Both the position numbers and the translations under genes were made by a program. A stretch of DNA of 64,000 nucleotides from Excoecaria cochinchinensis (taxonomy: Eukaryota; Streptophyta; Magnoliopsida; Malpighiales; Euphorbiaceae), in contig CANTUQ010000106.1 of assembly GCA_947683425.1 (NCBI GenBank), positions 2,814,001 through 2,878,000 of the forward strand. The letters run 5' to 3'. The notes below the pieces were generated by a model. That model was not told where the DNA came from and did not search any database. It saw only the letters and a list, made by a program, of their open reading frames with translations. How positions within the stretch are numbered: the stretch's first letter is position 1; each line of letters begins with the position of its first letter. Of the stretch, positions 1-13,150 are shown piece by piece.

Positions 1-1967
1 TTGTAGTGAAGGAGGCCTCTTTCTCCTCCGAAGATGCCTTCAGGGACTCCATTTCCTTGCGAAGTTGCTCGCCCTCCACCTTTAGCTTGGCATTCTCAGC
101 AGCAAACTCTTTGCACTCGGGTTGTGTCTGCTTCGAACCGCCTGAATTGTGCACTTTCGGCAGAAAGGCGGGCAACTTCCCCCTTCAGCTTGTCAACCTC
201 CCCTTGTTTTGCCTTCAGGTCTTGGGTCTTCTGATGGACGTCCTTCCACAAGGTCACCGTCTCTGAATGAGAAGCGGCAGAGCGCTCCTTCATTTTCGCC
301 AGATCAGCACGAAGAGCGGAGGCCTCCTCCGCCCTTCCTCTCCAAGTGGCCACCGCAAGTTGTAGGCGCTGAGCCCTCCTGGCCACCTACGCCAGAAAAA
401 GAGAGCCAAATAAGTAGGGAACACCAAAAAAAAAAAACAAAAGGGGGTTCATACATCGAGCAGCTGAATGCCGATGGCCTGAGAGTTTTTCTGGATCTGG
501 GCAGTATCGGCGATTTCCCTATGGTCATCTTCCCGAAGGAGACCACGACAGATGGGCCCAGCCACTTGGCCTAGGGACCAATCACTGCCGAAGTTCTCCC
601 TCAGGAAGTCCTTAAAGAGCGCTGGCCTCCGACTTTTCGATCGCCTAAGGGGCTCGCCTTGATGAACAGTTTTGCCCCTGGCGGCTATCCGGGCATCCGA
701 CTCTGCTACGGTCTCAGCCGCCCTCCTCCTAGCTACCTCCTCAACTTCCTTTTGAGTGGTCTCCGCCACCTCTCGAAACACGCTACTGATAGGCACATCA
801 CCCTCCTCAGACTCGTCTCGTAGGATTGGGCATCGAGTCCGCGCCAAATGAGGAGAGGTCTCAGTCCGAGACACAGATGCTCGCCCCACGGTGGTGGAAG
901 TAGGCGCAGTAGTAGGAGCTGGAGGGGCTGAAGAGATCGGGACTATGTCAATAACAGCAGCAGTTGAAGAGGCGCCGGCAGCTGCCCGAGAGGATTGCAG
1001 CTCTGCCGAGGGCACCAATCTCCTCCTCTTCCTCTGCTCCTGAGCCTTCCGCTCGGCCTCACGTTTCTGCTTGATCTTTTCGCCAAGCTGTTTTGACGCA
1101 TCACTCCTGCCAACCATCTCAGCTTCAAACAGTCAATAAACAAGATAAGTCTCTCAGATTTGGTACTCAGAATTAATAAAAATGACATGCAATGCATGGC
1201 TGATGCATGGTGACAATATTTTCTCCCTGATTCTAATGCTCACGTTCTACATTCTCAGCGTCTTTGGAGCCAGGAGAGCCAAATAGGGTGGTCAGAAGGA
1301 AACTTGACTGATAAGGCTCTCCATGCCTGCTAACGGCATCCATTAGCTTTTTTATGTTGCCCTCGTACATAGGCTGACCGGCGACTAGGTCTTTCAGAAT
1401 CTCGACTCTAGCCGATCGGGTAAGGCGCACCCCAAATCCGCCCTTCATCCCCACCAAGAAGTATCTTTCTTTGTACCCTTTCATAGAGGTGGGGACGAAC
1501 ATCAATTTCTTCTTTGGGTGGCTTGTGAAGAAGTACTTTGTCCCGTCGCTCCGACCCGAGATGTAGAAGAAGTGAGTGAAAAGCTCCAGGGTCGGCGCGA
1601 CTCCCTCTATTTTGCAGAGGATTTTGAAGCACGCCACCGATCTCTAGCCGTTCGGATGTAATTGGTTAGGGGCGAGACCATACCCCCTCAGTATCGCCAA
1701 TTCGAAGGCACCCAACGGAAACCTCAGGCCTGCATCTAGGCTCCAGAGGTGGCAAATGAATCATTCCCTATTATCTTGGCCAAAGGGCCCTTTTATCACC
1801 GCCATTGAATCTGGGCAGGCCAACACCGATACGTCATCAGGAAGGCCGTACTTGGAGGGAATTTCAGCCACCTCCCCAGCGCTCAGTCGAGAGTGCAACT
1901 CGACGGTTGGTTTGTTCTCATACCATTCCAAAAAGCTTGTGTCGAGCACACCGCTGCTGGAGGCCAT
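1..1967 (-). pseudogene. Antisense extra ORF of Tat/Retand-like element (Transposase_28-like plus coiled coil), broken
   Basis: The protein starts at 1967 (MASSSGVLDTS) and reads leftward. I propose three exons: 1244-1967, 455-1122 and 386 to the window edge. The introns are 1123-1243 (donor gtgagc) and 387-454 (donor gtatga, acceptor gcgtag); both keep the frame. Exon 1 resembles the plant 'gypsy type transposon' domain (Transposase_28, PF04195), with HPNG followed by an FKILC motif. Exon 2 is basic and low-complexity (KQKREAERKAQEQRKRRR). Exon 3 is a Glu/Lys/Leu coiled coil. Lesions: in-frame TGA at 1761-1763 and TAG at 1644-1646, both apparently at former Trp codons, and a frameshift near 116-124, after which the coiled coil continues in another frame to position 1. 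The function of this family is unknown. The pseudogene call is firm; exon borders are inferred. Confidence 0.65.
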
Positions 1968-2192
1968 TTTCAATAAGCAAGAAGGGCAGACGGGTGCAAT
2001 TTTCTAGTTTTTAAATGGAGTGGATGCAGACAGAAAGAAAGCAAAAAACAAAAAGGAAAAATCACTTGACGGAAAGAACTCAAGAAATTTGAAGAAGCAA
2101 AAAGATGTTCGCGGAAATCTGGGATTCAAGAAGAGATTTTGACAGAGCTTCGCTAGGGATTCCGAAAGTAAAGAGGAAATGCCTTACAAAGT

Positions 2193-2206
2193 CCCCTATT
2201 TATAGG
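2193..2206 (-). promoter_or_regulatory. Probable TATA box of the antisense extra ORF
   Basis: On the minus strand this reads cctataaatagggg, about 230 bp upstream of the ORF start at 1967. It supports independent antisense transcription. The rest of 1968-2474 is non-coding 3' region of the element; I see no other gene there. Confidence 0.45.
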
Positions 2207-2474
2207 CTAAAGCTTCTCAAATACGCCAAACGACGTGCCATTCAACGAGCGCCACGTGTCGAAAGACATTATGCCTCTGCGAAGAACGAAGCATCACCCT
2301 CGGTACATGCGTAACATTAAATGAAAATAGTTGTCCAGGCAGGCGCGTCTCTTCAGAAAAGCGCCTTCAAAATTCAAAAAGCGCGCCAACGCGCGTCTTC
2401 GGATCGGGAAAATTCAGAGCTGATTCCATCCGAACGGACCTTCAATAGGCAAATCAATGCCCGATCGGATCTGT

Positions 2475-2488
2475 TGAGGGGGGACAAG
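2475..2488 (+). promoter_or_regulatory. Polypurine tract
   Basis: Run tgaggggggacaag immediately before the LTR start TGATAA: the plus-strand priming site of an LTR retrotransposon. An almost identical tract precedes the related LTR at 38461-38980 on the minus strand. Confidence 0.75.
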
Positions 2489-2955
2489 TGATAACACAGC
2501 AAATATCATTTGCTATAAGGCCCATTAAGCCGGCCCACTCAACTGGCAAGGCCCAAGGCCTATCAACTAAAGGTAGTAGACACGAGCTCCTAGGCAGCGC
2601 ACAAGCCCGATCGGCTGATGTGACCGCCAGTCCCATCAGCCGCCTGACACAAGGCAGCACCCATGCCTACCACTTGCTCATTGTCATGTCGCCGAATACC
2701 TACTCTGACAGCCAGTAATCACACCCCAGGCACTCAAGTGTCCCTCAACTATCTCATATAAATAGCCCAGCCAACGATGGCACCAGGTATTGAATCCAAG
2801 ACTCTCTCTCTCTAAAAGCACATTCTCTCTCTAAGCTACTAACTTAAGCTTCAGAGTGCTCACGCCTGGTCCGACCGGGCTCTTTTTATTGCAGGTTTTC
2901 TCATCCGATCGGATTTCCTTCTCTTCTACAGATAAAGACATTTTTGGCTTTATCA
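2489..2955 (+). repeat. 3' LTR of Tat/Retand-like element
   Basis: 467 bp with ends TGATAA...TTATCA. It holds a TATA box (tataaatag, 2757-2765), CT-rich leader sequence after it, and repeated ccgatcgg words. Diverged relatives occur at 38461-38980 (minus strand) and inside the foldback element at 36377-37822. Confidence 0.75.
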
Positions 2956-3094
2956 GTTATGCTCTTGTCCTATTTGGTACGTAAAAGCTTCTTCCACATT
3001 ATCATCATCATCATCTTATTTAATTATATCATATATACTTACAACAAAATATACTTAAATATTAAAAAATTGCAGCGCACTACAAGAAAAGTAT

Positions 3095-3540
3095 AATTTA
3101 GCGACGAAGTAATTTCCGTTGCTAAATTGCGGCGAAATTTATTTTTCGCTGCAAATTCGCGATGGAATTTATTTTCCGTCGCTAAATTACGACGGAGATT
3201 TATTTTCGCCGCAATTTAGCGACGAAAATTAAATTCCGTCGCTAAAAATGGCGCCAAGCTTTTTCTCCGTTTTCTCCGATAATTTTTAGCGACGGTTCGT
3301 TAAAACCGTCGCTAAAAATAGCGACGGTACGTTGAAACTGTCGCTAAAAATAGCGACGGAATATATATTTTGTCACTAAATAAATAGAAAAATAATTTTA
3401 TTTAATTTAGCGACGGAATTATCTTCCGTCGCTAAATTTTGCGACGGAATGAATATTCCGTCGCTATTTAGCGATGGAATACACGAATATTCCGTCTCTA
3501 TGTTGTGACAAAATAATCCTTCCGTCGCTAAAATAAAATT
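3095..3540. repeat. Left subterminal repeat region of the CACTA element
   Basis: Many direct and inverted copies of a short word of the form tagcgacggaa / ttccgtcgcta, alternating in orientation and able to form hairpins. Such subterminal arrays are the binding sites of the TNPA-type protein in En/Spm elements (known biology). The same word is found at both ends of the element at 26978-31784 and at the right end of 33192-35425. Confidence 0.8.
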
Positions 3541-3862
3541 AACCCTATAATTTTCTTCTTCCCTCGCTACTCTCTCTCTCCTCCCTCTCCGCTCTGCTTT
3601 CTGCTCCTCAGCCCTCACGCCGTCGACCACCGCGACGCGCCTGCAGGTCCGGCCCCCCTTCGATTGGCGGCTCCCCTCCCCTCCTCCTCCTCTCTCCCCT
3701 CCCTTCCCTCTTTTCCCGCTCCGATCTTCCCTCCTCTTTCCCTCCCTCTGCGCGCCACCTCCTCTCCGCCAGCGTCGACCACAGCTGCTCCGGCATGGGC
3801 CGCGTCCCCTCCTCCACCTGCTTCTCCTTCCTCCCCTCCTCCTCCTCCTCCTCCGGCGTCAG
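3541..3862 (+). other. C/T-rich non-coding leader exon of CACTA1
   Basis: Strongly pyrimidine-rich block ending gcgtcag followed by gtaggc, a good splice donor at 3863. The next acceptor (tgtaacag) ends at 8028, 15 bp before the TNP2-like start at 8043. This makes a first intron of about 4.2 kb that holds the hAT element. Open frames over this block are low-complexity Pro/Ser or Gly/Glu and are not believed. 3863-4735 and 7854-8028 are AT-rich intron with nothing else recognised. Confidence 0.5.
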
Positions 3863-5199
3863 GTAGGCAGATCTGGTTAACCATTTTTTTTTAAATTAAG
3901 TTATTATTATTATTATTATTAATTTATTTATGTTTGTTAGATATTGTTAAATATTAAATATTGTGTAATAAAAAAATTAATTATTAATTAGTGTTAATTG
4001 TTGTTAGAATTATTTTAATTGATTTATGTTAATTAAATATTTTATTATTGTTAAATAATATTATGAATAATTTGTTTGTAATGTATTATTATTAGTGTTT
4101 TTAATGTGTAATGTTGTTGTTATTAGAATAATTTTTATAATTAGATGTTAATTAAACAATTGTTGAAATAGATGGTTGTTAGTATTATATAGTATTAGTA
4201 GTATTGTTGTTAATTAATTAAATGACAAATCTAATGTTATTAGTATTATTAGAAAATAATAAGATTAACACTTTATTTGAGAAATTTGTTTTTTTGTTGT
4301 TTTTATTGTATATATATATATTTCTTTTTTTATGAGTTTATTAATTTAAATGTTGTTATTAAATTTATTAATAGTATTTTTCATATTATTAGTGTTATAC
4401 ATGTTAGTTTTTTTGAAATAAAAGCTGTAAAATTTGCACCTTAATTATTATTATTATAATTATTATTTGTTTATGTTAATTTGTATTGTTATAATTATTA
4501 TTTATTTATGTTAATTTGTATGGTTGTTAGTATTTTTTTGGTTAGATAATAATATGAATAATTAGCGTAAATAAATTGAATATTATTAATATTAATATTA
4601 TTATATTTATTATTATTGAATATAATATTCTTGTAAACTTTTTTTTATTAGTATTGTTGATTTTATTTTTGTTGTAATGAAACTGACTATAATATGACAA
4701 TTTGTATTTTTCTATATTTTTAGCATAATAATCAGTAGGGGTGTACACGGTTCTATATATTTCTGTACCGAACCGAAATACTGGAAAAAAAGATCCAGAA
4801 CCGAATTGTACCGTTTACTTTTTTTACTAAAACTAAACCGAATTGTATTGTTGACTTTTTAATTAGAACCGAACCGAATTGTACTGGAACCGAATCGAGA
4901 ACCGTACCGAACTGTTCTGTACTGAATTGAACCGAAATAACCGAAATTTATTAATTATTATATATAATATTGGTATATATATAAATATTATTTATAATTT
5001 CTATTATATCGTTATTATATAAATTTAACTTCATAATTATTTGCATTTTTTTGAAACTTTCATAATTATTTGTATTAAATATTTTAACGTACGAAATTAA
5101 TATAATAAATAGTTAATAAATTAAAATAAATATTTTGATTATTAATAAGATAAATTTAATTATCATATCTATATAAATGTGTAATTAAAATAACTTGTA

Positions 5200-6480
5200 T
5201 TTAATTTAATTTACATTTAGTGTTACTCAACTACTAAATAATTTTTCATTTTGTACAAATATTTATATACACACACAAATATAATTATTATATCAATTAA
5301 ATTTTGCTAATTAATGTAATTATATGAGTATATAATCATCTTACCAATTAATTTCATTTATTTTTAATATCACTCAACTAATATTTATCTATTGTAAGTT
5401 AATAATTTAATTATATATAATTAAATTTTACTAATTAATATAACTATATAAATATATAATCACCTTATTAATTAACTTCATTTATTCTTAGTATCACTCA
5501 ACTAATACTCATATATATTTTTTGTATAATACCTATATGAATAATTGAGCATATAAATTAATAATATAATTATATATAATAATTATTATATATAATAAAA
5601 TTTACCAATTCAATTCATGTAATTATATAAATATATAATCACATTACCAAATAATTTCATTTGTTTTTAGTATCACTCAACTAATACTTATATATTTTGG
5701 CACAATACTTATATGAGTAATTGAATTGTAACTTAATAATTTAATTATATATAATTAAATTTTACTAATTCGTATTTAATTTAATTTAACTTTAATGTTA
5801 CTCCACCACAACTTTTTTTTTGTACAAATATTTATATACACAATTACTTTAACAATTAATTTTATTTACTTTTAATGCTACTTTTACATTCACCCTTATA
5901 ATTATTAACTATAATATTAATTAATAATCTTTTAACTATTAAGTCAAATTTAATAAAATTGTGTATAATAACTGAGCCAAGGTAATATATATGGATAGAT
6001 GCTAACCATATAATCAGCCGAGACTATATATATAATTACCTTATCAATTAATTTCATTTATATTTAATGTCATTCAATTAATAGTTATCTATTTTTGACA
6101 CAATATATATTTGAATAATTGATTTATTTTAATAATGTAATTATATACAACTGAATAATTTATTATATAATCATTTTATCAATTAATTTAATTTGCTTCT
6201 AGTGTCATTCGACCAATACTCATCTATTTCTATCACAATACCTATATGAATATATAAATTAAAAATAAAATTATATATAATTATTTATAATAAAATTTAA
6301 TTTTTTTTTTTATTTTTAGTTTTACTCAACTAATATTTATCTGTATTTAGCATAATTTTTATGTGAGTAATTGAAAACATATTTTAATAATATAATTATA
6401 TACAATTGTTATATTAATAAAATTTTATTAATTAATATATAATATAAATATGTAATTATCTTATTAATTAATTTTTTTAG
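5200..6480. repeat. Degenerate tandem repeat inside the hAT element
   Basis: About eight diverged copies of a phrase like caattaatttcatttatttttaatgtcactcaactaatactyatctat recur at irregular 110-190 bp spacing. They probably come from an old, decayed minisatellite. The copies were aligned by eye only. Confidence 0.5.
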
Positions 6481-6960
6481 AGTAAATTAAGAATAAAATT
6501 TGAAAAATTTTAATAAAAATATTTTTTATTTTAAGTTTTGGAGGGAATTAAAATATTTGGAGGGAATTTAAATATTTAGAGGGAATCTAATGCGGACAAG
6601 TTGGATTTTCAGTATTTGTAGCGAGCTAAACGGACTAATCGTCATTAATTATTGTTTTTATTATAATTTTTACTATAAGTATCTGTTTGCTTATTATTAT
6701 ATGTTTCCGAAAAATTCATTTCGAGTCGGTTAACTTTTACGAGCTTAATCCCCAGTAAAAGCCTATTTCGTGCCTCAAAAATAACATTTGGGTTTTCGTT
6801 TTTCAATTTGAAGTTTTAGAGGTATTATTGTAATTTTTTTATTTTTTTCATATAAATTGTTTGTTACCTTAGTTTAGAGGACACTTTTTTTCAACTTGGA
6901 ATAAAATTATTTCGTTTTGAGATATTTTTGCTGCGTCAGAATCGAACCGATTTTATATTT

Positions 6961-7117
<157 letters not shown>

Positions 7118-8042
7118 AAATAAAATAAAAACTAAATTGTGCCTGCCTCTTCTTTTTCTGCCTCGAAATCGTGTCAACCCCCACAATTTTTTCTATCTTT
7201 TCCGTTGGTTTTAGCTTATACTTGCATTTCCTCATTCTCATCGCTGCCACCGTAATATTCGCAGTTACATTTAAAAGTAAGGATAAGTTATACACAACTT
7301 TTGGTTTTGTGATATTCGTTAATAGTACGTTATTAGTTAGTTGAAAATTTGATCAATAGACTTGTACATAAACTTTAATTAGGATGATCATTAGGAATGA
7401 ATTACCAATTAATTTTATTAAATTTTAGGATTTTAGGAAATTTATTGAAACAATTTATCTCGAATTTAAAATTTCATCTAAAGTGACTATTATTAAAATA
7501 TGTTTTTCTCTTTTCATAAAAGAGAGGGATAAATTATTTTTTTTTTAAATTGAATGCAAAATTGTATGTATTTGTTGAGATATTTTAATTATATTTATAT
7601 TTATTATTGTGTATATTTATATTGTAAATTTTTAAAAATATTGAATTATCCGGAATACTGTATTGTATTGTCTTGTTTTGTACCGAAAGAACCGAATAAC
7701 CAAACTGAACTGTACTGAAAATTATAAGAACCGTATTGAATTGTATTGAATTTAATAAGAACCGAATTGTACCGAAATTTATAAGAACCGAAATTTTAAT
7801 ACAATACGGAGATTTGTAAAGGACCGAATTGGACTGAACCGTGTACACCCCTAATAATCAGTATAATTATTGTTTAAATGACTAGCAATTGTTTTAATTA
7901 AGTTTGTATTTTTCGTAATAATATTTGTATTGTGAGTTTCTAGTTTTATTGACTAATATATTAAGTTTTTTTTTTGGGAATTAGATATTTATAATTCTAA
8001 TTGAGATGTGTCCTTGTTCATGTAACAGTTTTGGAATTAATT

Positions 8043-11000
8043 ATGAGTACCGTAGATAGATCTTGGATGTATAGACGAAAAATAAGGGATGGTTACATTA
8101 ATCCTGAATTTGTGGAAGGGGTTCAGTCGTTTATTAAATATGCAAGTTCTCAATCTGCATACATGGACGGGGCTAAAATAAGATGTCCATGTAAAAAGTG
8201 CAAACACCTTAGTTATCTTCCAGTTGATGAAGTGTATTTTCATTTGTTGAGAAAGAAATTTGTCCAAAATTATTTTGAGTGGACACGACATAGGAAACCA
8301 TCAATATGTAGCACCTCGATGGGAAATATGGGTAACATGTCGGCATCTGAGGGTCAATTTGAAAGAGAGGGGGAATTTTCTACATATGATGTAGGGGTCA
8401 CTGATAATCCATACGTCTAAATGGTTTACGATGCAGCTGGCCGTGATTTTAGGGAAAATACACCCATGCTGGAAGAACCCAACGAAAATGCAACAAAATT
8501 TGATGATTTGTTAAATTCAGCAGATCAAGAGTTATGGTCAGGCTGTGATAACATGACTCAATTATCATCGGTCGCTCGAATATTGAATATAAAATCCGAA
8601 GGCCATATTTCGGATCGAAGTTTTGATAAAATTCTTGCGTGGTACAATGAATCATTGCCTCCTGACCATAAAATGGTTGATAATTTGTACAGTGTGAAGA
8701 AAATAATCAGTGGCTTGGGTTTGCCTATCAAAAAAATTGACTGTTGCCAGTTGGGATGTATGCTGTTTTGGAGGGATGACGTGAATTTGCAAGAGTGCAA
8801 ATTTTACAGTCAACCTAGGTACAATCCGAGAAATTGCAGCAATAAGCAGAAATTGGTACCTTGAAAACGTATTTATTTTTTTCCGTTAACTCCTAGGCTT
8901 CAAAGACTATATGTATCCGAAGTTACTGCATCTCACATGAGATGGCATGATGAGCACGAAAGCACAGGTAGAATAATGAGTCATCCATCAGATGCAGTTG
9001 TATGGAAACATTTCAATAACACCCATCCTGATTTTGCTGCTGAATCTCAGAATGTTCGGCTGTGTTTGAGCACATATGGATTTCAACCTTCTGGTCAATC
9101 AGGGCAATAATATTCGTCATGGCCAATCATAATTATCCTTATAATTTGCCTCCATGGATGTGTATGAATGAGGCATATATGTTCTTGACAGTTATTATTC
9201 CAGGACCTAGAAATTCGAAGCACAAAATTGATGTATATTTGCAGCCATTGATTTATGAATTGCAACAGCTTTGGGATATCGGTGTTGAAACATATGATGC
9301 GTTACTTAAACAGAATTTTATGATGAAAGCAGCATTAATGTGGACGGTAAGTGACTTTCCCGCCTATGCTATGTTGTCGGGTTGGAGCACGGCCGAAAAA
9401 CTAGCTTGTCCTTACTGTGGCGATGATTTAGATGTGTTTTATCTTCAACATGGGTGCAAAACTTCATGGTTTGACAACCACAGGAAATTCTTTCCACCTG
9501 ATCACCCGTTCCGACGGAACAAGAACGGGTTTATTAAGAATAGAGTTGTACAAGCTAGTCCTCCTGTTGTCAGAAGTAGTGAGCAAATTTTACAAGACAT
9601 TGATGAATTGGGTTTACTTACAATAACATAACTTGATGCTGATGAAATTAATGGAAAGATCAACAAAAACTTTGGTTAGAGGAAAAGAAGCATTTTTTGG
9701 GATTTGCCATATTGGAAGACTAATTTGTTACGGCATAATCTAGATGTGATGCACATTGAAAAAAATATTTTTGATAATGTGTTCAACACCATTATGAATA
9801 TAAAAGGTAAGACCAAGGACAATGCAAAATCACGGGCGGATTTAAAGTTGATATGTAGAAGGCCTGAGTTAGACAAAGATTACATAACCGAAAAATATCC
9901 CAAAGCATGCTACACTTTGGACAAAAAACAAAAGGAATTCTTGTGTGAGTGGTCAAAAGGGCTAAAGTTTCTGGATGGTTACGTATCGAACTTGGCAAGG
10001 TGCGTCGACATGAGAAAGTACAAGTTATTTGGCATGAAAAGTCATGATTGTCACGTTTTTATGCAGAGGCTACTCCCAATAGCATTTCAAGAGTTATTGC
10101 CGACAAAAGTGTGGGAAGCTATAACAGAGCTAAGTATTTTATTCAAAACTTTAACATCATGTGAGATAAATGCGGCAGATATGGAAAGATTGAAAATAGA
10201 AATTCCAGTAATTCTGTGCAAACTTGAAGCAATTTTTCCTCCAAGCTCCTTCAACTGTATGGAGCATCTGCCTGTGCATTTAGCACATGAGGTGAAACTT
10301 ACTGGTCCTGTTCAATATCGTTGGATGTATCCATTTGAACTGTAACTATCTATGATATGCAATTGCAGTTTTATTATAATTTGTTATGGTAATTAATGTC
10401 AATTAAAAATATCATGTAGGTATTTATTCCACTTGAAGAAAAATGTTAAAAATAAAGCTAGAGTTGAAGGTTCAATATGTAATGCATACTTAGTCGAAGA
10501 AGTAAGTATATTTTGTTCACATTATTTTGAGCCACATGTACACATAAAACAGCGAAAAATATCACGTAATGATGATGGCGGGGAAACAAGTAATCAGGAC
10601 AAAAACTTATCCATATTTATGTATCCTGGGAGTTTATATGGCCGTTCAATAAGAAAAATGCTAACAGAGGCAGAATTAACAACAGCACATAGTTATATTT
10701 TATTGAATTGCGAAAAAGTTCAGCCTTTTGTGCGGTAAGTTTAATATATACACAAAATTGCGCATTTGATTTACTATGTGGAGGGTGTAATAAAACACTG
10801 TATATGGGCATTTTAGATTGTTTGAGGAATGGATACGGGAGCTAATGCCTGAAAGAAATCAAAATGAGGTTAACAAAGAAGTCGAAAAGCACTTTCATCA
10901 TTGGTTCAAGACATATGTAAGTTGTGACCTTCAATAATGCAATCTATATATACAATTATATATGAAATATTCATTTTAATGATGTTAGAATATTTTAATA

Positions 11001-11739
11001 TGTAGGCATCAACAAATTCAATTGACAACAAGCACATCATGGATCTTGTAAAAGGACCTTTGCGATATGTTAAATCGTATCCGATGTATTTCGTGAATGG
11101 ATACAAATTCCATACTCAGAGTCATGGTCATAACAAGGAAACGGTAAACAGTGGGGTTTGTATTCAAGGAGAGTTGATGGATTGTTATGGGAAAATTGTT
11201 GATATACTTGAATTGGAGTATCCCGCATTGCCAATAAAACGCTGTGTATTATTTAAGTGCGAATGGTTTGATCCAACTAATAACGTTGGAACAAAAATAA
11301 ATAACAGATACAATTTAGTTGATGTAAACCAGCGTAAAAGATTTAGTAACTTTGAACCTTTTGTATTGGCAATGCAAGTGATCCAGGTATATTATGTCTC
11401 TTATCCAAGCTTAAAACGTGATAACTCGGAATGGTTAGCAGCATGCAAAGTAAAACCAAGAGGTATCTTTGAAAGGAAAGCCGCCGGACAAAGTGAACGC
11501 TCTGAAAATAACGATGCATTTCAAGAGGAACAACCGGAAGTTCATGAAATAAATGAATCTCTGATGATAATGAAACGTTGAACTATGCAGACAATGAATT
11601 TGTTAAAATTTCCTATGAGGATGATGAGGAAACTTTGGTTGGCGAGGGATTCGATGACGAGCCTGAATTTGATTCTTCTTCATCGAAAAATGAGGATGAT
11701 TGTGATTACGATTTACAGCTTAGTGATGATAGCGAATAA
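8043..11739 (+). pseudogene. TNP2-like CACTA transposase gene, multiply interrupted
   Basis: Encodes the catalytic transposase of En/Spm-like elements. Domains in order: Transposase-associated N-terminus (MSTVDRSWMYRR start, CPCKKCKH Cys/His motif), the Transposase_21 / tnp2 core across about 8560-10000 (YNLPPWMCM, GWSTAEKLACPYC, LDVMHIEKNIFDN), DUF4218 near 10020-10345, and a DUF4216-like stretch in 11039-11480 (YYVSYPSLKRDNSEWL). Introns that keep the frame: 10342-10419, 10735-10816 and 10917-11005. Lesions: in-frame stops at 8418-8420, 8862-8864, 9108-9110, 9629-9631 and near 9677; a frameshift around 9120-9140; another near 11570, after which an acidic tail continues to a stop at 11737-11739. 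Start chosen because it follows the acceptor ending at 8028. The interruptions make it non-functional as written. Confidence 0.85.
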
Positions 11740-11866
11740 TTTATTTACCTAATTTTATATCATGTGAGAACAATTAATATTGTACTGTATTTTTTATTTA
11801 ATATGTTTATTATAATGTGATTATTTTATATTATCCGACAATATGCAATTTTTTCATAATGTCAGG

Positions 11867-12736
11867 TTGGAAATATATTTAAGCAAAAGAAGAGTAAAAC
11901 GATTCCTTCACGTCTCAGGGTGCATGATGGAGGTGACAGTATTGGTGATGGAGCATCCCCATCGCCTGGTTTCAATGACTGCAATCAGGCTGGCGCATCA
12001 CCGACCATCCCTACTGTTGCACCATCTACCACTCCCTCTATTGAATTGACTCCTGTGGCACACACCGAATCTATGCCAACTCAGGTATCAAGAACAGATA
12101 TGCCTGGCTCAGTTGGAGTTGATGGAAGAATCTATATCACCATTAGAGCTGGGGAGTAAGTGATTAATATTTAATTTTGTATTGATTTTAATGATAGTTG
12201 TTAATTTTATTAACTTTATTAGGATTGTTGTATATTAGTTTGAATCCTTCAGGAAAGTGCTCACGCAACATGACAACCACATTCAAGAACAGAATTGAAT
12301 ATGATGTTTATGTCTGGAAGAAGGTGTCACAAGAAACAAAAAAATTTTATTTTGACGAATTCAAGGTAATAAATTATGATAACATTAATTATAGCTCAAA
12401 TTATAGTTTACACTTACATATAATTTGTTTTTTGTTCATTCTTATAAGAAATAATTTTACTAGGATTCGGTGTTTGACGACATCATGTATGATGCATGGA
12501 AGAGTCGTGCTCGAGCACGTTACAAGGAATTAGTGTGCTTGCTACACACTGGTGGAGTACGACCTCGGTACATGACCGAAGATACATGGGCACACTGGGA
12601 AGAGTATTGGTCGACGCTTGAGGCCCTTTCCATTTCAGAGCGGAATACTAATAATAGATGGGGAGGACCTGAGGGAGTTAGTTCATGCTTGCATACTGGA
12701 GGATCAATGTCCCATCAGGAACATGCAGATAAACTT
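11867..12736 (+). pseudogene. TNPA-like (Transposase_24, Ptta/En/Spm) gene, partial
   Basis: Second gene of the CACTA element, expected to encode the DNA-binding protein that recognises the subterminal repeats. Exons as I read them: 11867-12155, 12239-12365 and 12464-12736, with donors gtaagt, gtaata and gtaagt. The last two exons hold the recognisable Transposase_24 core (FKNRIEYDVYVW, MYDAWKSRARARYKEL, THWEEYW-like TWAHWEEYW). The first exon is Ser/Thr/Pro-rich linker. The usual C-terminal extension is not visible beyond 12736; instead there is a duplicated non-coding segment. Known elements express this gene by alternative splicing of the same transcript as TNP2; that is assumed here, not shown. 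Confidence 0.7.
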
Positions 12737-12761
12737 GTAAGTATTACAAAATACTACTGTT

Positions 12762-13150
12762 ATTACTATAATTAATATTATTAATATTTAAAATTTATCT
12801 CATTAACATAGAGGAGGATGGGAATGCTGGATACAAGCATAACAATAAATTTGAAGTGTTTTTCTGTCTTTTTGTACAGGAGGTATGGTTAAAATATAGG
12901 GAAAACTCTGCCGAAATTTTAGTAAAAACTTGTATGAATACTCAATAGATTATAGTTCACCTATAATTCTTTTTATGTTTGAGGAAGGATCAATGGATAT
13001 TACTATAATTTACTGTTATTACTGTGATTAATGTTATTACTATTTAAGATTTATCTCATTAACATAGAGGAGGATGGGAATGTTAATTGTGTGAGGAGTT
13101 TGCATTGTTGTTGGATGTTGGATGCAAGTATAACAATAAATTTGAAATAT
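12762..13150 (+). repeat. Tandem duplication near the CACTA 3' end
   Basis: A block including tctcattaacatagaggagg, followed by ataacaataaatttgaa, occurs twice (about 12790-12870 and 13035-13145) with drift between copies. It replaces the expected 3' coding end of the TNPA-like gene. Confidence 0.6.

Larger units (their letters stand above)
1..2955 (+). mobile_element. 3' end of Tat/Retand-like Ty3-gypsy retrotransposon
   Basis: The element reads on the plus strand: a purine tract at 2475-2488 is followed by an LTR (2489-2955) that opens TGATAA and closes TTATCA. Upstream, on the opposite strand, lies a spliced extra ORF. Known biology: Tat-lineage elements (Retand, Ogre relatives) often carry an additional ORF, sometimes antisense, between pol and the 3' LTR, and some of these encode a Transposase_28-like domain. 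That order matches here. gag-pol and the 5' LTR would lie left of the window. Lineage assignment is inference from this architecture because no pol is visible. Confidence 0.7.

Noticed and set aside
3608..3894. Gly/Glu-rich and Pro/Ser-rich open frames on both strands
   Set aside because: Low-complexity translation of the pyrimidine-rich CACTA leader exon.
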